Positions 1-8,579 of a DNA stretch of 64,000 nucleotides are shown here, in pieces. The stretch is from assembly GCA_040506895.1 (NCBI GenBank), contig JBEVVY010000001.1, positions 1,984,001-2,048,000 of the forward strand, in the 5' to 3' direction. The notes under the pieces are model-generated. The model searched no databases. It had not been told where the DNA came from and worked only from the letters and a program-made list of their open reading frames with translations. The position numbers were made by a program, and so were the translations under genes. This DNA is from Sedimenticola_A sp040506895. Its GTDB lineage: Bacteria > Pseudomonadota > Gammaproteobacteria > Chromatiales > Chromatiaceae. Position 1 is the stretch's first letter. Each line of letters begins with the position of its first letter.

Positions 1-371
1 TGTTCCAGGATTGCCGCGATCATCTCCTTGACTGTTGTCTTGCCATTGCTGCCGGTCACCGCCACCAGGGGTGCACCGCTGGCCTGCCGCCAGAGCGCTG
101 CCAGCCGACCCAGGCCGATGCGGGTATCCGGCACCACCACCTGGGAGATGGCAATCTCGCTTTCCCTGCTCACCATGGCAGCACCCGCACCCGCCTCGCT
201 CGCTTTTCCGAGGAAGTCGTGGGCATCGAAGTTGGGTCCCAGCAGGGCAACGAAAAAGTCGCCATCACGGATAGAGCGGGTATCGGTACTGACACTGCTG
301 AAGCGCACCTCGGGGCCCAGGTGCCTGCCTCCCAGTTGCTCTGCAACAGCGGTGGTGGTGAAACTGATCAT
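1..371 (-). CDS. murF: MurF, UDP-MurNAc-tripeptide--D-alanyl-D-alanine ligase, N-terminal part (runs off window)
   Basis: Cytoplasmic ATP-dependent ligase that adds D-Ala-D-Ala to the peptidoglycan precursor. The reverse strand reads from an ATG at 371 into MISFTTTAVAEQLGG, then the MurF N-domain pattern VSTDTRSIRDGDFFVALLGP, and near the window edge the ATP-binding loop TGSNGKTTVKEM. About 123 residues are visible of a family usually near 450. The ATG overlaps the murE stop by 4 nt, so translation is probably coupled. It is the last visible gene of the dcw cluster. The rest lies beyond base 1, so integrity cannot be judged. Confidence 0.95.
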   Translation of the reverse strand, partial: MISFTTTAVAEQLGGRHLGPEVRFSSVSTDTRSIRDGDFFVALLGPNFDAHDFLGKASEAGAGAAMVSRESEIAISQVVVPDTRIGLGRLAALWRQASGAPLVAVTGSNGKTTVKEMIAAILE

Positions 372-1894
372 GCGTCCACCCCCAGGGCTTTCAGCACCTG
401 CTCGCGATCGCTGAACGGGATCTTCAGGTCTCCCACCTGCTGGTAGTCCTCGTGACCCTTGCCAGCCACCAGCACCAGGTCCTCGGCGCCGGACTGCCCG
501 ACGGCTTCGGCAATCGCCCGGGCGCGATCTCTCTGTATGATCGCAGCGTCGGGATCGGACAGACCCTCAAGGATGTCATTGACGATATCCGCGCCATCTT
601 CGTTGCGGGGGTTGTCATCGGTGATCCAGACCCGGTCGGCCAACCGCTCGGCCACCGCGCCCATCTCTGCGCGCTTGCCACGATCACGGTTTCCACCGCA
701 ACCGAAGATAACCTTCAGCTCGCCACCTGCATGGGGGCGCAACGCCTCGAGGGCGTGTTTCAAGGCATCCGGGGTATGTGCAAAATCCACCACCACCAGC
801 GGCTGTCCGGCACCGCCATAATGTTCCATACGACCGTCGACCGTCTCCACCCCGGAGAGCCTGGCAAGGGCATCATCCAGCACCACTCCCCTTTCCAGCA
901 GAACCGCCAGCACTGCCAGCAGGTTGCTGACATTGAACCGCCCCAGCAGGGAGGTGTGCAGTTCTCCGCTACCCCGACGGCTGCAGATCCCGATACGCAT
1001 GCCTTGGCTGTCGGAGAGGATCCGCTCGGCGTAGACCCAGCCGTCCAGTCCTGATGTATCCATCTTCTCGAGGGCATAGCCGATACAGCGCACGCTGCCT
1101 GACAGCTCAGCAGCCAGGCGACGACCGAAGGGATCATCCATGTTGAGCACCGCACTGCCCAGACCGGGCATATGGAACAGGCGACGCTTGGCCGCTTCGT
1201 AGCCGGCCATGGAGCCGTGGTAGTCGAGGTGATCCCTGGAGAGATTGGTCAGAACCGCGATATCGAAGCAGAGATCCTCGGCACGCCCCTGGTCGAGGGC
1301 GTGGGATGAAACCTCCATGGCCACCATGCCCGCTCCGTCCGCTTTCATTTCCGCCAGAACCGATTGCAACTCCACCGGGTCCGGCGTGGTATGAATGCCG
1401 GGATTCAGTGCCTCCAGAAAACCGCAGCCGAGTGTACCGATCACACCGCAACGCAGTTCCGGCGTCATTGCCTGCGCCAGGTACTGGCTGCAGCTGGTCT
1501 TGCCGTTGGTGCCGGTAATACCGACCAGGTGCAGTTCCCGGCTCGGGTGACCATAGTAGCGACCGGCGATGCGACTCACCTGCCGGCCCAATCCATTCAC
1601 CTGGATCAGGGGTACCGCCACCTCGGCAGAGAGCTGCGCGATCCTCTCGGCCGTCCACTCATCATCGGGCTCGCAGACCACCGCCACCGCATCGGCGGAG
1701 AGCGCCTGGGAGATAAACTCGAGACCATGCTTGACGGTTCCTGAACAGGCCAGAAACAGGCTTCCCGCCTCCACCAGGCGGCTGTCCAGGGCAACACCGC
1801 CAACAGGGCGATCATCCTGCTCCGACACCTCTGCAATTCCCGACAGCAGGGCGGAAAGGGTAATACGCTCAGGCATCCGGGCAGCCGCCATCAT
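368..1894 (-). CDS. murE: MurE, UDP-MurNAc-L-Ala-D-Glu:meso-diaminopimelate ligase
   Basis: Adds the third residue, expected to be meso-diaminopimelate, to UDP-MurNAc-dipeptide in the cytoplasm. The 508-residue product has the usual three-domain Mur ligase layout: an N-domain with VGGVALDSRLVEAGSLF, the central ATP loop GITGTNGKTSCSQYL, and a C-terminal domain with GCGGNRDRGKR. The DNPR stretch in WITDDNPRNEDG is the motif that selects diaminopimelate over lysine in this family. The start overlaps the ftsI stop (ATGA) behind a G-rich ribosome site; ATG 1891 or 1876 are possible shorter starts. Both neighbours overlap by 4 nt, typical of a tightly coupled cell-wall operon. Confidence 0.97.
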   Translation of the reverse strand: MMAAARMPERITLSALLSGIAEVSEQDDRPVGGVALDSRLVEAGSLFLACSGTVKHGLEFISQALSADAVAVVCEPDDEWTAERIAQLSAEVAVPLIQVNGLGRQVSRIAGRYYGHPSRELHLVGITGTNGKTSCSQYLAQAMTPELRCGVIGTLGCGFLEALNPGIHTTPDPVELQSVLAEMKADGAGMVAMEVSSHALDQGRAEDLCFDIAVLTNLSRDHLDYHGSMAGYEAAKRRLFHMPGLGSAVLNMDDPFGRRLAAELSGSVRCIGYALEKMDTSGLDGWVYAERILSDSQGMRIGICSRRGSGELHTSLLGRFNVSNLLAVLAVLLERGVVLDDALARLSGVETVDGRMEHYGGAGQPLVVVDFAHTPDALKHALEALRPHAGGELKVIFGCGGNRDRGKRAEMGAVAERLADRVWITDDNPRNEDGADIVNDILEGLSDPDAAIIQRDRARAIAEAVGQSGAEDLVLVAGKGHEDYQQVGDLKIPFSDREQVLKALGVDA

Positions 1895-3645
1895 TGCTCA
1901 CCCCCCAGGCCCGCAAGCCGAACCGATGAGTTCGGAAGGTTGTCAGGAGCAACGTTGAGCAGCCGCAGCGCACCGGCCATCACCTTTGAAAAAACAGGCG
2001 CAGCCACCTGGCCACCGTAATACTCACCGGCCCGTGGCTCATCGATCATCACCACCATCACCAGCCGCGGATCACTGACCGGTGCCATACCGGCAAACAC
2101 GGCCAGGTACTTGTCTTCGGAATAACCGCTCGAGGTGATCTTCTTCACGGTACCGGTCTTGCCTGCAACCTGGTAGCCGGCCACCGCAGCTTCCGGTGCC
2201 GTGCCCTTCGTGGAGACCACGGCCTTGAGCATACGCCTCACATCCCTGGCCACCCCGACACTCATCACCCGCTCACCCCTCGGCCTCTCTTCCAGGCGTA
2301 ACAGGGATACCGGGTACCTGATGCCATCGGCAGCCAGTACGGCATAGGCCCTGGCGAGCTGCAGGGGGGTAACCGAAAGACCATAACCGAAGGAGAGGGT
2401 TGCATGGTCGATCTTGGTCCAGTTGAGATGCGGGGTGAGCTGACCACTCACCTCCCCCGGAAACCCGGTATTGGTCGGATCTCCGAATCCCAGCTTGAAG
2501 AAGTGGTTCCACAACTCCTCCCTGGGCAGGTCCAGGGCGATCTTGCTGGCACCGACGTTACTGGACTTGCGCAGCACGGTCTCCACGTCGATCTTTCCGT
2601 AGTTGCGATTGTCCTTGATCTGGTGGCGCCCTACCTTGTAGAAGCCTGGTGTCGTATCGATAGCGCTACCGGGACGGTAACGACCCGACTCGAGAGCCGC
2701 GGTAACGGTGAATGGTTTCATGGTGGAACCCGGCTCGAATACGTCGGTGAGCGCGCGGTTGCGAAAACGCCCGCCACGGGCACTCTTTGAACCGTTGGGG
2801 TTGTAGGAGGGCTGGTTGACCATCGCCAGCACCTCGCCGGTGCGCGCATCGAGCATCACGGCAGAGGCGGACTTCGCCTTGTGCCGCTTGACTGCCGCCT
2901 TGAGTTCCCGGTAAGCGAGAAACTGCAGCCGCCGATCCAGGCTCAGGGTGAGATTCTTCCCGGGCGTGGGCTTCTGAATACTCTCCACATCCTTAACAGC
3001 ACGGGCACGTCCATCGCGGATAACACGCTTCTTGCCCGGCTTGCCCTGCAGCCACTGGTCGAAAGCGAGTTCCAGCCCCTCCTGCCCCTGGTCATCCACA
3101 TTGGTGAAACCGACGACATGGGAGAATATCTCACCGGCCGGGTAGTAGCGACGGAATTCACGCTGCAGCTCCACACCGTCGATATCGAGCGCCATCACTT
3201 TTTCGGCCAGGTCGGGATTGACCCGGCGCTGCAGGTAGACAAAGGAGCGGTTGCTGCGCTGGGCCAGGAGGCGACGCAACTCGTTGGTACCCTTACCCAG
3301 CACTTTGGCCAGGGGCGCCAGCACGCGACGGTCGGGAGAGAGCACCCTCGGATTGGCCCAGATGGAGTCCACCGGGGTACTGATCGCCAGGGGCTCACCG
3401 TGACGATCGTTGATCATGCCACGATGAGCTGACATCTCCACCACCCGCAGGTGACGACGCTCACCCTCGGTCTGCAGAAAGTCCGTTTCAAAGATCTGCT
3501 GATCAACCGCCCGCCAGACCAGGGCGACAGAGGCAAGCCCCATAAGGGTAAGCAGGGTCCAACGCCTTGCCCTGTAGCTGGGCAGCGCCACCTTCTCCTG
3601 CTTCAGGGCCTTCACAGCCCTTTTTTGCCTTTTCTTGCCTGCCAT
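1891..3645 (-). CDS. ftsI: FtsI/PBP3, septal peptidoglycan transpeptidase
   Basis: Division-specific class B penicillin-binding protein that cross-links septal peptidoglycan as part of the divisome. The 584-residue product has a short basic cytoplasmic tail, one membrane segment near residues 30-50 (TLLTLMGLASVALVW), a dimerisation/pedestal region, then the transpeptidase domain. All three active-site motifs are present: SxxK in EPGSTMKPF, SxN in RKSSNVGASK, and KTG in GKTGTVKK. It follows ftsL directly and overlaps murE by 4 nt. Length and motif order are normal. Confidence 0.97.
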   Translation of the reverse strand: MAGKKRQKRAVKALKQEKVALPSYRARRWTLLTLMGLASVALVWRAVDQQIFETDFLQTEGERRHLRVVEMSAHRGMINDRHGEPLAISTPVDSIWANPRVLSPDRRVLAPLAKVLGKGTNELRRLLAQRSNRSFVYLQRRVNPDLAEKVMALDIDGVELQREFRRYYPAGEIFSHVVGFTNVDDQGQEGLELAFDQWLQGKPGKKRVIRDGRARAVKDVESIQKPTPGKNLTLSLDRRLQFLAYRELKAAVKRHKAKSASAVMLDARTGEVLAMVNQPSYNPNGSKSARGGRFRNRALTDVFEPGSTMKPFTVTAALESGRYRPGSAIDTTPGFYKVGRHQIKDNRNYGKIDVETVLRKSSNVGASKIALDLPREELWNHFFKLGFGDPTNTGFPGEVSGQLTPHLNWTKIDHATLSFGYGLSVTPLQLARAYAVLAADGIRYPVSLLRLEERPRGERVMSVGVARDVRRMLKAVVSTKGTAPEAAVAGYQVAGKTGTVKKITSSGYSEDKYLAVFAGMAPVSDPRLVMVVMIDEPRAGEYYGGQVAAPVFSKVMAGALRLLNVAPDNLPNSSVRLAGLGGEQ

Positions 3646-3921
3646 CTAATGGGACCTGATCACCATAACCTCGCTGGACGAGGGAATGTGCATTTTCAAT
3701 TTCTTTCGCGCCAGACGCTCCACGCGGCCATGGGTCGCCCAGGTGCTCTGCTCCAGTTGAAGCCTCCCCCACTCCACGTCGACCGCATCACGCTCTGCGC
3801 GTAGCAACTGCAACTCCACGAAGTACTTCCTGGAGGAGTACTTGGCATAAACCACGCCTGTCGCCGACACCAGCACGGCGATCGCCAGGATCACCAGCAG
3901 GATGAAGCGTCCACGGCTCAT
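3646..3921 (-). CDS. ftsL: FtsL, divisome membrane protein
   Basis: Small bitopic division protein that partners FtsB/FtsQ and activates FtsWI. The 91-residue product begins MSRGRFILLVILAIAVLV, one N-terminal membrane segment, followed by a leucine-rich coiled coil (YFVELQLLRAERDAVDVEW) and the conserved tail RVERLARKKLKMHIP. Sequence conservation in this family is low, so the call rests on size, topology and position between rsmH and ftsI. The start overlaps the rsmH stop by 4 nt. Confidence 0.93.
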   Translation of the reverse strand: MSRGRFILLVILAIAVLVSATGVVYAKYSSRKYFVELQLLRAERDAVDVEWGRLQLEQSTWATHGRVERLARKKLKMHIPSSSEVMVIRSH

Positions 3922-4853
3922 GCCATGCGCTCCGCAACCCGCAACACGGAACTGCGTGCGCGGGGATTATCAGCCACCTCGCCGGCCGAAGGCTTAATCG
4001 CCTTGCCGATGCGCTTGAGCTTGGGTTTCAACTGGTCCTGGGTGACGGGCAGACCGGGAGGAAACTGCTCACCCCGCTCACCGTCACGCATAAAACGCTT
4101 TACTATCCGGTCTTCCAGCGAATGGAAGCTGATCACTGCCAGCCTCCCACCGGGCGCCAGTACATCCAGTGCCTGCTCGAGACAGTCACTGAGATCGTCG
4201 AGCTCTCTATTTATATATATGCGTATCGCCTGGAAGCTGCGGGTCGCCGGATGCTTGCCCTTTTCATGGCTTGGATTGGCCGCAGCGACGATCTCGGCCA
4301 ACTGGCGAGTCGTCGTAATCGCACACTCCTGGCGCGCTGCCACGATTGCCCTCGCGATGCGCTTGGCGTAACGCTCTTCACCATAGGCCTTGAGTACCTG
4401 GGCGATATCTTCCGCTTCTGCCCCGGCAAGCCACTCGGCTGCACTGGGCCCTGCGGAGTTATCCATTCTCATATCCAGGGGACCGTCACTCAGAAAGCTG
4501 AAGCCCCGCTCCGGACGGTCCAACTGCGGCGAAGAGACCCCCAGGTCGAGCAACAGCCCATCGACCTTTCCGACTACCTGGTGTTTTTCCGCAAACCGCT
4601 CAAGCATCGCAAAAGAGCCCTGCTCAATCACAAAACGCCGGTCACCCCCAAACGCAACCTCTGCCGCCGCCACTGCATCCGGATCCTTGTCGACGGCAAT
4701 CAACCGCCCCTCCGGACCCAGCGCCTCGAGAATGGCACCACTGTGCCCACCCCGGCCGAAGGTGCCATCCATGTAGACCCCGGATGGCGTAATACTCAGC
4801 GCCTCCAGTGCCTCGTGGAACAGCACCGGCAGATGTTCCTTCATCTCAGCCAT
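3918..4853 (-). CDS. rsmH: RsmH (MraW), 16S rRNA m4C1402 methyltransferase
   Basis: SAM-dependent N4-methyltransferase that modifies C1402 in the decoding centre of 16S rRNA. The 311-residue product opens with HLPVLFHEALEALSI and the SAM-binding stretch GVYMDGTFGRGGHSGAIL, continues with LLLDLGVSSPQLDRPERGFSF, and ends with the family signature LAVISFHSLEDRIVKRFM and NPRARSSVLRVAER. Length matches the family. It is the second gene of the dcw operon, 2 nt after mraZ, and overlaps ftsL by 4 nt. Confidence 0.97.
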   Translation of the reverse strand: MAEMKEHLPVLFHEALEALSITPSGVYMDGTFGRGGHSGAILEALGPEGRLIAVDKDPDAVAAAEVAFGGDRRFVIEQGSFAMLERFAEKHQVVGKVDGLLLDLGVSSPQLDRPERGFSFLSDGPLDMRMDNSAGPSAAEWLAGAEAEDIAQVLKAYGEERYAKRIARAIVAARQECAITTTRQLAEIVAAANPSHEKGKHPATRSFQAIRIYINRELDDLSDCLEQALDVLAPGGRLAVISFHSLEDRIVKRFMRDGERGEQFPPGLPVTQDQLKPKLKRIGKAIKPSAGEVADNPRARSSVLRVAERMA

Positions 4854-4855
4854 CG

Positions 4856-5311
4856 TCAGATCGACAAGGTTTCCAGATCGGCCGGCAGATCAAGATACTC
4901 CATATCAGCCTCTTCCAGCCATTCGTCTCGCTGTCCGTTCCAGCGCTCTTCGTCCCACAGTTCGAACTTATTTCCCTGGCCGATCAGTACTGCATGCTTG
5001 TTAAGACCGGCAAAATCTCTCAGTGGAGGCGGCAACAGAACCCGCCCCTGGGCATCCATCTCCACTTCGGTGGCATGCCCCACCAGCAACCTCTGGAGGC
5101 GCCGGGCAGTCTTGTTAAAGGAGGGAAGGCGCATCAGCTTGCGCTCGATCTCCTGCCACTCGGGCAGGGGGTAGATCAACAGGCAGTGATCGGTATCAAC
5201 AGTGACAACAAGTTCAGAGGCACAGCAGTCCCGCAACCGATCGCGGTAACGCGTCGGTATGGCAAGACGCCCCTTGGCATCCAGATTGAGTCTGTTGACA
5301 CCCCGAAACAA
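4856..5311 (-). CDS. mraZ: MraZ, transcriptional regulator of the dcw operon
   Basis: DNA-binding repressor of its own division/cell-wall operon, with two SpoVT/AbrB-like beta domains. From a TTG at 5311 the product starts LFRGVNRLNLDAKGRLAIPT, the standard MraZ N-terminus, and the second domain repeats the pattern as VEMDAQGRVLLPPPLRDFA. That gives 151 residues, the usual family length. I prefer TTG 5311, 8 nt after a GGGGGAG ribosome site. GTG 5320 and ATG 5356 are also in frame, but an ATG 5356 start would place two operator boxes inside the coding sequence. It is the first gene of the operon, just downstream of the MraZ boxes. Confidence 0.94.
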   Translation of the reverse strand: MFRGVNRLNLDAKGRLAIPTRYRDRLRDCCASELVVTVDTDHCLLIYPLPEWQEIERKLMRLPSFNKTARRLQRLLVGHATEVEMDAQGRVLLPPPLRDFAGLNKHAVLIGQGNKFELWDEERWNGQRDEWLEEADMEYLDLPADLETLSI

Positions 5312-5340
5312 TGCGAGCACTCCCCCTAGGTAATTCCGTT

Positions 5341-5375
5341 TCCCAAAAAAATCCACTTTTCTCCACTTCTTCCCA
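5341..5375 (-). promoter_or_regulatory. MraZ operator: four TGG(G/A)N boxes at exact 10-bp spacing
   Basis: On the minus strand the boxes read TGGGA (5375-5371), TGGAG (5365-5361), TGGAT (5355-5351) and TGGGA (5345-5341), each separated by 5 nt. MraZ is known to bind TGGGN direct repeats with 5-nt spacers in front of mraZ. Two boxes match exactly and the middle two have A for the third G. The array spans the expected transcription start, so binding should block initiation or escape. Confidence 0.88.
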
Positions 5376-5404
5376 TAATAGGTACCGTTCTAACTGCTTG
5401 TCAA
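5375..5404 (-). promoter_or_regulatory. sigma70-type promoter of the mraZ/dcw operon
   Basis: On the minus strand TTGACA (5404-5399) is followed by 18 nt and TATTAT (5380-5375). The -35 is a consensus match and the -10 is one base off. Transcription should begin near 5368, inside the MraZ boxes and about 55 nt before the TTG start. Confidence 0.8.
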
Positions 5405-5589
5405 GGAAATATCCCCACAAAATCCTTTAAAGACAGTGAGTTACAGAAGAGAACAAAAGGAAAATGACCCAGCGGAATACACTAAGAAAACATGACAATA
5501 AGCCCTGTTCTTAAAGTGATACTTTAGGTTTCGGGGAGAAAAAAGGAATTAAAAGGGTTGGAGTCGGCCTGTAAGCCGGGTTCTGTCGC

Positions 5590-5680
5590 GGATGATCATT
5601 CATCTGGGCCACGCGTCACCGCGCGCCTCAAGCAACCTACCCGGGAGCCGTGTGGGCCACACGTTGCGGTCGAGCCGCCT
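5590..5680. repeat. 91-nt copy A of the duplicated rnpB segment (contig end)
   Basis: Identical over 91 nt to 5881-5971 on the other side of the N gap. It belongs to the 3' half of rnpB. A real duplication would break the RNase P fold, so I read it as contig overlap, not a biological repeat. Confidence 0.92.
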
Positions 5681-5880
5681 NNNNNNNNNNNNNNNNNNNN
5701 NNNNNNNNNNNNNNNNNNNNNNNNNNNNNNNNNNNNNNNNNNNNNNNNNNNNNNNNNNNNNNNNNNNNNNNNNNNNNNNNNNNNNNNNNNNNNNNNNNNN
5801 NNNNNNNNNNNNNNNNNNNNNNNNNNNNNNNNNNNNNNNNNNNNNNNNNNNNNNNNNNNNNNNNNNNNNNNNNNNNNNNN
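5681..5880. other. Scaffold gap of 200 N inside rnpB
   Basis: An unbroken run of 200 N, a round placeholder size. The 91 nt before it (5590-5680) equal the 91 nt after it (5881-5971). This is the pattern of two overlapping contig ends joined without merging. Confidence 0.97.
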
Positions 5881-6218
5881 GGATGATCATTCATCTGGGC
5901 CACGCGTCACCGCGCGCCTCAAGCAACCTACCCGGGAGCCGTGTGGGCCACACGTTGCGGTCGAGCCGCCTGCTCCCCTATTTGGTCTTGCTCCGGGTGG
6001 GGTTTACCATGCCGCCACTGTTACCAGTGACGCGGTGCGCTCTTACCGCACCATTTCACCCTTGCCGGTCCTTGCGGACTTAGGCGGTATACTTTCTGCT
6101 GCACTTTCCGTAGGCTCGCGCCCCCCAGGCGTTACCTGGCACCCTGCCCTGCGGAGCCCGGACTTTCCTCCACCCTTATATATAAGGGCAGCGATCACCT
6201 GGCCGACTCCAGGGGCAC

Positions 6219-6247
6219 ACCATAATGCGGTGCTAAAGGAACTGCAA
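6219..6247 (-). promoter_or_regulatory. sigma70-type promoter of rnpB
   Basis: On the minus strand TTGCAG (6247-6242), a 17-nt spacer and TATGGT (6224-6219) lie just ahead of the RNA. The predicted start falls at the first G of the P1 helix at about 6210, which supports both the promoter and the 5' end. Confidence 0.7.
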
Positions 6248-6341
6248 GCCATATCGATCCCGCCTATTGCAATTGCCTGGGACGGTGGATAGAATCCCCC
6301 CTTTTTCCTGGTAATTCAGGGTAGTATCAGTATTTGGAAGG

Positions 6342-6364
6342 AACAGCCGCGGGCTGTTTTTTTT
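6342..6364 (+). terminator. Rho-independent terminator just upstream of argD
   Basis: A 7-bp stem AACAGCC/GGCTGTT with a 3-nt loop is followed by six to eight T on the plus strand. No plus-strand gene ends upstream, because rnpB points the other way. It may insulate argD from antisense transcription, act as an attenuator, or end an unrecognised short RNA. Confidence 0.65.
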
Positions 6365-6407
6365 GTTTCAGGGAGCGGGCAGGCGATTTGCCCTTTATAG
6401 ACAGCGT

Positions 6408-7580
6408 ATGACGGATTCACTCATGGCCACCTACAAACGGCTACCGGTCAGTTTCCAGCGTGGAGAAGGCGTCTGGTTATGGGATACTGATGGCAAGCGC
6501 TACCTCGATGCCCTTTCGGGTATCGCCGTGTGCGGTCTCGGCCACGCCCACCCCGCGGTAAAAGAGGCGCTGTGCAACCAGGCCGGCGAACTGATCCACA
6601 CCTCCAATCTCTACGGTATCGAGCAGCAGGAGAAGCTGGGGGATATGCTTACCCGCCTGTCAGGAATGGACAGGGTCTTCTTCAGCAACTCCGGCGCCGA
6701 GGCCAACGAAGCCGCCATCAAGCTGGCCCGCCTCTATGGTCATAACAAGGGGGTCGACAATCCGGTCATCGTGGTCACGGAAAACAGTTTCCACGGCCGC
6801 ACCCTGGCCACCCTGTCGGCAACCGGGAACCGCAAGGTCCAGGCAGGCTTCGAACCTCTCGTGAAAGGCTTTGCGCGTATCCCCTACGGCGATATCGACA
6901 GCCTCCTTCAGGTGGCGGAGAACACCCCCAACGTGGTCGCTGTGCTGGTCGAACCGGTACAGGGCGAAGGGGGCATCAATATCCCTGACGAGGATTACCT
7001 CAACCGGATCCGCGAGATCTGCGACGACCACGACTGGCTGATGATGCTCGACGAGATCCAGACCGGCATGGGCCGCAGCGGCAAGATGTTTGCCCACCAG
7101 CTCAACGGCATCACACCCGATGTCATGACCCTGGCAAAGGGATTGGGCAACGGGGTACCGATCGGGGCATGCCTGGCCAAGGGCAAGGCGGCCGATGTCT
7201 TCGGACCCGGCACCCACGGTTCCACCTTCGGCGGCAACCCGCTGGCCTGCGCTGCAGCAGCGGCAGTGATCGAGACCCTCGAAAAAGATGATCTGCCGGC
7301 TCGCGCGGATCAGCTCAGCGGCAAACTGCTCGCCGACTTCGCTGACGCCCTTGAAGGCGTTGCAGGCGTTGAAGAGATCCGCGGCACCGGCCTGCTGATC
7401 GGCATCGAACTCGACCGCCCCTGCCCCGAGCTCGTGACCCAGGCACTGGAACAGGGCCTGCTGATCAACGTGACCGCAGAAAAAGTGGTCCGCCTGCTGC
7501 CCCCGCTGGTGATGAGCGATGACGAGGCGGAGCAACTGGTGAGCACACTATCCAACCTGATCAAGGAGTTTCTGAGCTGA
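6408..7580 (+). CDS. argD: ArgD, acetylornithine aminotransferase (class III, PLP-dependent)
   Basis: Transfers an amino group from glutamate to N-acetylglutamate semialdehyde in arginine synthesis; family members often also act on succinyl-diaminopimelate. The product starts MTDSLMATYKRLPVSFQRGE, has the PLP-phosphate region FFSNSGAEANEAAIKLAR, VTENSFHGRTLATLSATG, the LDEIQTGMGRSG aspartate motif and the Schiff-base lysine in MTLAKGLGNGVPIGA. At about 390 residues it is normal length. ATG 6423 is an alternative start. Its stop overlaps the argF ATG, so the two are co-translated. Confidence 0.95.
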   Translation: MTDSLMATYKRLPVSFQRGEGVWLWDTDGKRYLDALSGIAVCGLGHAHPAVKEALCNQAGELIHTSNLYGIEQQEKLGDMLTRLSGMDRVFFSNSGAEANEAAIKLARLYGHNKGVDNPVIVVTENSFHGRTLATLSATGNRKVQAGFEPLVKGFARIPYGDIDSLLQVAENTPNVVAVLVEPVQGEGGINIPDEDYLNRIREICDDHDWLMMLDEIQTGMGRSGKMFAHQLNGITPDVMTLAKGLGNGVPIGACLAKGKAADVFGPGTHGSTFGGNPLACAAAAAVIETLEKDDLPARADQLSGKLLADFADALEGVAGVEEIRGTGLLIGIELDRPCPELVTQALEQGLLINVTAEKVVRLLPPLVMSDDEAEQLVSTLSNLIKEFLS

Positions 7581-8542
7581 TGAGCACTTCAACCGCAGTC
7601 TCGGAATTCGGACAGACGATGACAAATAGCGACAGCAAACAACCCAGGCACTTTCTCTCCCTGCTCGACCTGACACCCGATGAGCTGCGCGCACTGGTCG
7701 CCCGCGCCTCGGAACTGAGAAAGATGCAGCATGCCGGCGAAATCCACGAGCCGCTGAAGAACCGCACCCTGGGTATGATTTTCGAGAAATCATCCACCCG
7801 CACCCGCGTCTCTTTCGAAACCGGCATGACCCAGCTGGGTGGACACGCCCTCTTCCTCTCACCCCGCGACACCCAGTTGGGGCGTGGTGAGCCGATCGAG
7901 GACAGCGCACGGGTGATGTCCCGCATGGTCGACTGCATCATGATCCGCACCTTCGACCACGAGACCGTTGAGCTTTTCTCAACCTATTCACAGGTCCCCG
8001 TGATCAATGCACTGACCGACCTGCTCCACCCCTGCCAGCTGCTGGCGGACATGCAGACCTATTTCGAGCATCGGGGCGACATTCGCGGAAAGACGGTTAC
8101 CTGGGTGGGTGACGGCAACAACATGTGCAACTCCTACATCAATGCCGCCCGGCAGTTCGATTTCAAACTCAACATCGCCTGCCCGGAGGGATACGACCCG
8201 ATCCCGGAGGTTATGGAACCAGCCGGGGATCACTGCCAGATCATCCGTGACCCCATGGAGGCAGCCAGCGGCTCCGACCTGGTGGTGACCGATGTCTGGG
8301 CCAGCATGGGCCAGGAGGAGGAGCAGGCCAAGCGCGAGAAGGCCTTCGCCGACTACCAGGTCAACGACCAGGTCATGGCCCAGGCCAACGACGACGCCCT
8401 GTTCATGCACTGCCTGCCCGCCCACCGCGGAGAAGAGGTAACCGCTTCCGTGATCGACAGGCCCGACAGCGTGGTGTGGGACGAGGCAGAGAACAGGCTG
8501 CACTCCCAGAAGGCGCTGCTGGAGATGCTGCTCTGCGGCTGA
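7580..8542 (+). CDS. argF: ArgF, ornithine carbamoyltransferase
   Basis: Condenses ornithine and carbamoyl phosphate to citrulline. The 320-residue product carries the carbamoyl-phosphate site EKSSTRTRVSFE, the HPCQLLADMQT motif, the ornithine loop region TDVWASMGQEEE and the catalytic MHCLPAHRGEEV. I chose ATG 7580 because it overlaps the argD stop and has AAGGAG 11 nt upstream. ATG 7619, giving MTNSDSKQPRHF, is the start most homologues would suggest. Its terminator is now displaced downstream by an IS3-family insertion at 8550. Confidence 0.96.
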   Translation: MSTSTAVSEFGQTMTNSDSKQPRHFLSLLDLTPDELRALVARASELRKMQHAGEIHEPLKNRTLGMIFEKSSTRTRVSFETGMTQLGGHALFLSPRDTQLGRGEPIEDSARVMSRMVDCIMIRTFDHETVELFSTYSQVPVINALTDLLHPCQLLADMQTYFEHRGDIRGKTVTWVGDGNNMCNSYINAARQFDFKLNIACPEGYDPIPEVMEPAGDHCQIIRDPMEAASGSDLVVTDVWASMGQEEEQAKREKAFADYQVNDQVMAQANDDALFMHCLPAHRGEEVTASVIDRPDSVVWDEAENRLHSQKALLEMLLCG

Positions 8543-8579
8543 CAAGCACTGTCCCGTCCTAAAATACGTTGACGTTTTT

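Larger units (their letters stand above)
5560..6210 (-). ncRNA. rnpB: RNase P RNA (M1 RNA), class A, interrupted by an assembly gap
   Basis: Catalytic RNA of RNase P, which removes 5' leaders from pre-tRNAs. The minus strand starts GGAGTCGGCC near 6210 and ends GGCCGACTCC at 5560, a perfect P1 helix. Between them lie the conserved core GAGGAAAGTCCGGGCTCC, GCCAGGTAACGCCTGG, AGGGTGAAA, GGTGCGGTAAGAGCGCACC, ACCCGGAGCAAG and the 3' core ACAGAACCCGGCTTAC. A run of 200 N (5681-5880) lies inside. Its two flanks are identical 91-nt copies, so removing the gap and one copy leaves a normal RNA of about 360 nt. The gene is probably intact in the organism. Confidence 0.96.

Noticed and set aside
4856..5356. 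ATG 5356 as the mraZ start
   Set aside because: Adds 15 residues before the conserved LFRGVNRL start and would put two MraZ boxes inside the gene.
5590..5971. True tandem duplication within rnpB
   Set aside because: Identical copies abut a 200-N placeholder and the collapsed RNA is complete, so assembly overlap is the simpler reading.
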